DNA of 64,000 nucleotides. Origin: Acanthochromis polyacanthus (taxonomy: Eukaryota; Chordata; Actinopteri; Pomacentridae). The notes beneath the pieces are model-generated. The model had not been told where the DNA came from and searched no databases. It saw nothing but the letters and a program-made list of their open reading frames with translations. Both the position numbers and the translations under genes were made by a program. The stretch covers positions 28,913,817 through 28,977,816 of the forward strand of contig NC_067130.1 in assembly GCF_021347895.1 (NCBI RefSeq), given 5' to 3'. Positions 54,801 through 60,800 of the stretch are shown one piece after another (position 1 is the first letter of the stretch; every line of letters starts with the position of its first letter).

Positions 54801-57800
54801 TGTTGGAGAGTCATCTGGTCGAAAAAATGTGTATTATTAAACACATATGCAACATCTAAAATGAAGAGAATAGAGGGTCTAAATAGAATAAAAGTAACAA
54901 GTTTAATGTAATAGCAACTGGTGAGGTTTTGCAGAGTGACAGCAACAGGGACACTGCAGGCCAAAAGCAAGATCAAATTGGTACAAAAAAAAAAAAAAAA
55001 AGATCGGTGTACGTTGCAACAAAAGAAAAGAGTCCCACATCACAATAGATTTTTCTAGAATTTGTATCTGTACTCTTGCTTCTTTACTCAGCTGTTTCTT
55101 TCTGTGGTAGTTATCGAGATATAATTGAGATCTCTTGGGATTTTTGTCTGCAAACTCTAAAAAGCCAAAGAGCTAAAGCAAAAAATGTAAAATGTGAATT
55201 TTTTTTTTTTTACTTTTGCAATGAAGTTGTGACTCTTGAAAGTCTTCTCAACCCTAAAACTAAGCACTTCTTTCCTTTGTTAACATTTATTCAGCAACTG
55301 TCTGCTAACATCAATGTATGCACTACCATTCAAAAGTATAGGGTCACTTAGGAATGTCTTCAATTTTGAAAGAAAAGCAGTTTTTTTTTCCCCAATGAAG
55401 AAAACATTAACTGAGTCAGAAATCCAGTCTAGACATTGTTAATGTGGTAAATGACTATTGTAGCTATAAACAGCTGATTTTTAATGGAATATCTCCATAG
55501 GGGTACAGAGGAACATTTCCAGCAACCATCACTCCTGTGTTCTAATGCTACATTGTGTTAGTTAATGGTGTTGAATCATTGATGATTAGAAAACCCTTGC
55601 GCAATTATGTTAGCACATGAATAAAATTGTGAGATTTCTTTATGGAAAACATGAAATTGTCTGGATGGCCCCAAACTTTTGAACGGTAGTCTATACCTGA
55701 ATGTAAATGGAGGAAAATGGCGCATATTAATGAAAGCAAAGCCCAATCATGCAGTAATACAACCAAGAATTTATAGAATTTGTTAGAAGAATTACACTTA
55801 TATTAGAATGATTATACTTATCAGGGTGTATACTTATAGGTTATCATTGAGTGACTATGAAGAAATAAGGACTACCATCAGCATTCTAAGTTGTGACCAT
55901 GCATGTGTTTGGAGGTAACAACAAGAACAAAGCTGACTTGTTCCTATCGTGAGCTGACTCGCTCTTATGATAAGATCACGCAAGTAAGACATGTTCTGTC
56001 TTTGTATTGTTCTGAAATCTTATGACTAACGCATGAATACTCCTCTGTACCGTATGATTGTATGAGAAGGAAATAAAAGGACAAGGAGAGAGGCAGGCTC
56101 TCCAGAGTTTGTGAGGCTGCTGCGATGCATACTGCAGAGCTGTAGTCTCTATCTCTGTCCTTGTGCGCAAGTAAAAGACCGGAGCTCGTGAGTGCTGTCC
56201 TTTCTTCCTGAGCTGTTTGTGTATTCTTCAGGTTTGAACCTAACAGAATTCATACTGGTTTTTAAGAAAGACATTGTGAACAGAAACTTGAAGTTGCTTC
56301 CAAATGTCTGGCCTGTAGACAGGATGGGCGATTGATGATTACAGGATACAGTATCAGGGGTGGGGTTGCTTTTGTGCATCTTCAGGTTTCCCTTCACGAT
56401 CAGTGGAAAATTAACGCCACTTACTTCAAACGGTGTCTCGAATCCTTCACTGATGCCTCCGACCATCAGCAGCCCGTCGTTGCCGATGCCCATCCCGTGG
56501 TAAACCCAGTCCACGCTCTCCACCAGAGAACAGTCCACGTACAGCGCCAGCCGCCTGGACGACACACCGACGGACACATGGTGCCACTTTCCATCAGACA
56601 GACCGCTGACCGGGAACCTGACAGAGGAACATGAGCCAGTATGTGATCACATGTGCCTTTAAATTCATGTCTGAACGCAACAAAAAATATAAAGGATGAG
56701 TTCAAGTCATGCTCAACATGCTGTGACTATTGACGATAACTTTGTGCAGACTTCTTCCACTCAACGCAACCAAACAAATACACAAAGCAGCTCTTTTTCT
56801 TGCCATCTGGAGCTTTTCTAGTTTGCATATGTGCAGGCAGTACAGATAGGTGACAAATTAAAGGAAAAACTGTCAAACTAGGGACTGTTCCAATGTGCTT
56901 TGGCATTGATTTCCCGATTCCCTGGAGCTGTAGTGGAGGGATCAACCCCATTCTTCCAAAAGATATTCCCTCATTTGATGTTTGGATGATGGAGGTGCAA
57001 AGGATAGTCTGACAAATCTCACTAAGGTGTCCAACTGGGTTCACATCAGGACAATTTCTTTTCCTATAAAGGGACGAGTCAGCCTAAACCATGCCAGCAC
57101 AACTGTTCCCACAGCATAACAGAACCTCTGGATCATCTCAGTTTAGAGGCCAAGGGGTTTTTTTCTTTAATTTGACACCATGTGTACTCACAGCAGTGAT
57201 GTTCACCATTCAGGTGCAGACCAGTTCCACATCCGTCCTGCAATGCGATTGGGATTAAGTCATGAAAACAAGCAAGACTGTGGCTCAGGGAGATTCTTTA
57301 AATCACTTAATGGAAAACATTTCTCCTGATGAAGCGTCTCTGAGCCAGATGCCACATGGCTGGCAGAAATAAATCCAAAAACTGCTCATCTGTCATCGTG
57401 TAGCTTGTCAAGATAAAAAATAAATAGAAATGTATTTTCTTATTGCCGGGTTCTGTTCAAGGTTTCTTCCTGTTGAAAGGGAGTTTTTTCTTGCCAATGT
57501 CGCCTTAGGGCCTGCTCCGGGGGTTCAGGCAAATGGGTTCTTTAAAATATCTTGAGACAATATGAATTCCCATACAAATAAAATTGAATTGAACTGAGTA
57601 AACAAAAAACAAAACCGGATTAAATTTAACAAAAATGGCAGAATCTGTTTAGCGACATTTAAGTTCCATTAAAGCTGCTGTCCGGAGTTTGAATCGCAGC
57701 ATCTCCCAAAACACTGTTGGTCCCTCCCTCTGATTTCGCCCCTTTATTTGTGCACGCGCGCAGTACATGAGAGGAGTGCCCGGAGTGCTGCAGCATCACG

Positions 57801-60800
57801 CCTGTTTTGCTGTTTTCCACTCTTCTACATTTAGTACATTTAGTAAATAATAAAGGAATTACGTTAGAATGCTGTATTGAGTCTAACTTGTCCTAATACC
57901 AAAATAACATGAATCTGCTAGGACGAACGAGTAAAGTTTCAATATGTGATTACACTCGTGTATCCCTCTTGATGACGTTGTTTATCAAACTTAGTGCATT
58001 TACGCGTGTATATGTGTTACATTGTTTATTTATTTCTATCTAGAGTTCAGAATTGCATGACTCCTCTGACGAAGAGTATGTCCCAGACGCCCCAACATCT
58101 TCCTCCAGAGGTCGGGCATCTAAACGAAGCCGTCAGGCGGGCTATGGAGGCCGTGGTCGGGGAGCGACGCGAGCACCCCGAGCCAAAAAACGTCCTGCAG
58201 TCTCTTGGCCTGACAAGCCGTGGGATTGGTAACTTTTCTGGAAGTTGCTGAGCCCTGATGCTCTCTCCTCCACAAGCAAAACAAATGTGCGCGCGGTTGC
58301 GTAGTGCGTAGCTCGCCCACCTCTGCATGGGCTTGCTTGCTGTGCGCGTAACCGTTGATTGACAGCATGACAAAGCTGAAGCTCGAACTTGATTGGTCGG
58401 CAGCAACCGGCGCTTTTTGGAATAACATGGGGGTCTATGAGAGGAAGGCGGAGCTCAGGAATAAATTTTCATATCGCGTTATACTAACTTTATATTATAG
58501 TATCGAACTAGACTAACACATTTAAGCTTTGTTAAAAAATGATACATAGATTGAAAACAAACGGAAACTCCGGACAGAAGCTTTAAGCTGCTATAACAGA
58601 GCCTTTCAGGATCAACATGCAATGTGTGCATGCAAAACAGAGTCAACTAATACAGTGGTTGGCTAATAGGGTTAGTCCATATTGCCCTATCACAGATATT
58701 TTGGTATCAATTTATATACACTGCCGTTCAAAAGTTTGGGGTCACCCAGACAATTTTATTCATGTGCTAACATAACTGCACAAGGGTTTTCTAATCATCA
58801 GTGAGCCTTTCAACACCATTAGCTAACACAATGTAGCATTAGAACACAGGAGTGATGGTTGCTGGAAATGTTCCTCTGTACCCCTATGGAGATATTCCAT
58901 TAAAAATCAGCCGTTTCCAGCTAGAATAGTCATTTACCACATTATCAATGTCTAGACTGGATTTATGATTCATATATTGTTCTCTTCATTGAAAAAAATG
59001 CTTTTCTTTCAAAATAAGGACATTTCTAAGCGAACCCAAACTTTTGAACAGTAGTATACACACGTTTGCCGAATTGAGAATTTTCTTTAAGAACGTAGGA
59101 CAGAAAAAGATGCTGAGAATAATTTAGAAAGTCAGAGTAGCTTCAATTCCACTGTTAAAATCCTCTCAGCAACATCTGCAGCACATGCAGCAGGGTATGG
59201 AGTCAAGTGGTGTCTTAACATAGTTGTGAACCAGTTTCTGAAATTCATGGCTGAAAAATATATAAACAATGACCTCATTATTTTCCCTCTTCAATATAAC
59301 TTACATATATGTTCACAATATCAGCTAATATACCGGGCTTTGCAAAAGTTCTGTTACACGGTTTCATGATCTTTAGAGAAAAAAAGGAAAAAAAAAAAAA
59401 AGACTGGTGTCCTTAATACAATTTTTTTCTCCAGTGAAGTTTTATCAAGATGGAAGTCAAAAGAGTTGAGATATCTGTTCTCCTTCATGCTGGCCACAAC
59501 AAGTCTGACAGAGCCAAGCAGCTGAACATCAGCCAGATGACCGTCCACAGAGTCGCGGAGAGGCTCAAGAATGGTGAAGATCTTTCAGTGATCTTTCAAG
59601 AATGGTGAAGACCTGAAAGATCTTCACCATTCTTTAGCCTCTCCGCAACTCTGTGGACGGTCATCCGGCTGATGTTCAGCACAAAGGAGAGCAACAACAA
59701 CTTCACCGGAGAAAAAAATTTGTATTAATGACACCTGCCTATAAGGCAGAACTTTCAGTTTAATCAATGGAATTTTTCACTCCGACATGTAAACGTCTCT
59801 AAAGATCATGAAACCGAGTGTAACAGAACTTTTGCAAAGCCCGGTATGTACAGAGTTTTCTAATCCATAAAATAATAAAAACCAGACTCAGTCAGGCTCT
59901 AATGTGTAAAAGTTACAATGCAGGAAATGTAGTGTGAAGTCAAGCAAATTAACTCCAATACATCATCATACAACTTTTTTGTTGCTCAATATAAAAAGAA
60001 AACTTGCACGGTTCTCGTTTTCCATGACTAATCTAAAAGAGAGGTCCGTCTGATAGAACCCACGCCGATTTAAAGTTTCTTGGATGCTTTGTTAACAACA
60101 CTCAGTTTGTTGGCATGAAGGCTCCACATGTGCTCAGCAAAATCAACGGACCACTGAAAAGGAAGGTTCGGCTGCAGAAAGAAATGCAGGATGATGCTGA
60201 GCAAAAACTGGTGCTTTGTTGTCCCTACAGGAGGAAACATGATTAAATTATCTGACCTCAGACGCCTTTTGTCAGCGTTTCACCACATGAGAAAGGTTCC
60301 AAACAGAAATCACTGATGCGATAACTTTTCATCCTTCACGAAAGACGCGAAACCAATCAACACAGTTACCAAAGCGGGTTTTTAAAACACGATGTAGCCG
60401 CTTGACAGGTGGTATTTAACGCCATCACGCACCTATTTTCCCTCAATTTGCAATCCCACAGCTGTATGAAAAATGCAAAGTACAAGTTGGAACAGAGCTG
60501 CCATGAGCTTATTCCTTACAGATGTCTCACCGCCCACTTTATTATTAAGGATGAACAATTGAAAAGTTGCCGTTTCTTTTTTCCTGGATGGAAACACTGG
60601 CTGACTGAGACTCAGACAATCTGGTGAACATGAGGAACAAGTGGACCAGGCTGCAGAGCTTTGACCACAAAATGCATCTTTGAGATGGTGATTTATATCC
60701 AAATATTCTTTACAATCATGCCAACTGTTTCTACACATTTGTTTGGGGTCACCCAAGCAATTTCATGAAAATTTGTGCTTTTATTCATGTGCTAACATAA

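Larger units (their letters stand above)
50081..56424. other. Intron with microsatellite and MITE
   Basis: 6.3 kb. Contains the AAT/AAC tract at 50385-50632, a T-run near 51260, a ~21-bp tandem duplication (accttagaccaggaacaacc) near 52320 and MITE copy 3. A 190-codon minus-strand open frame (53085-53657) has no recognised product. Confidence 0.5.
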
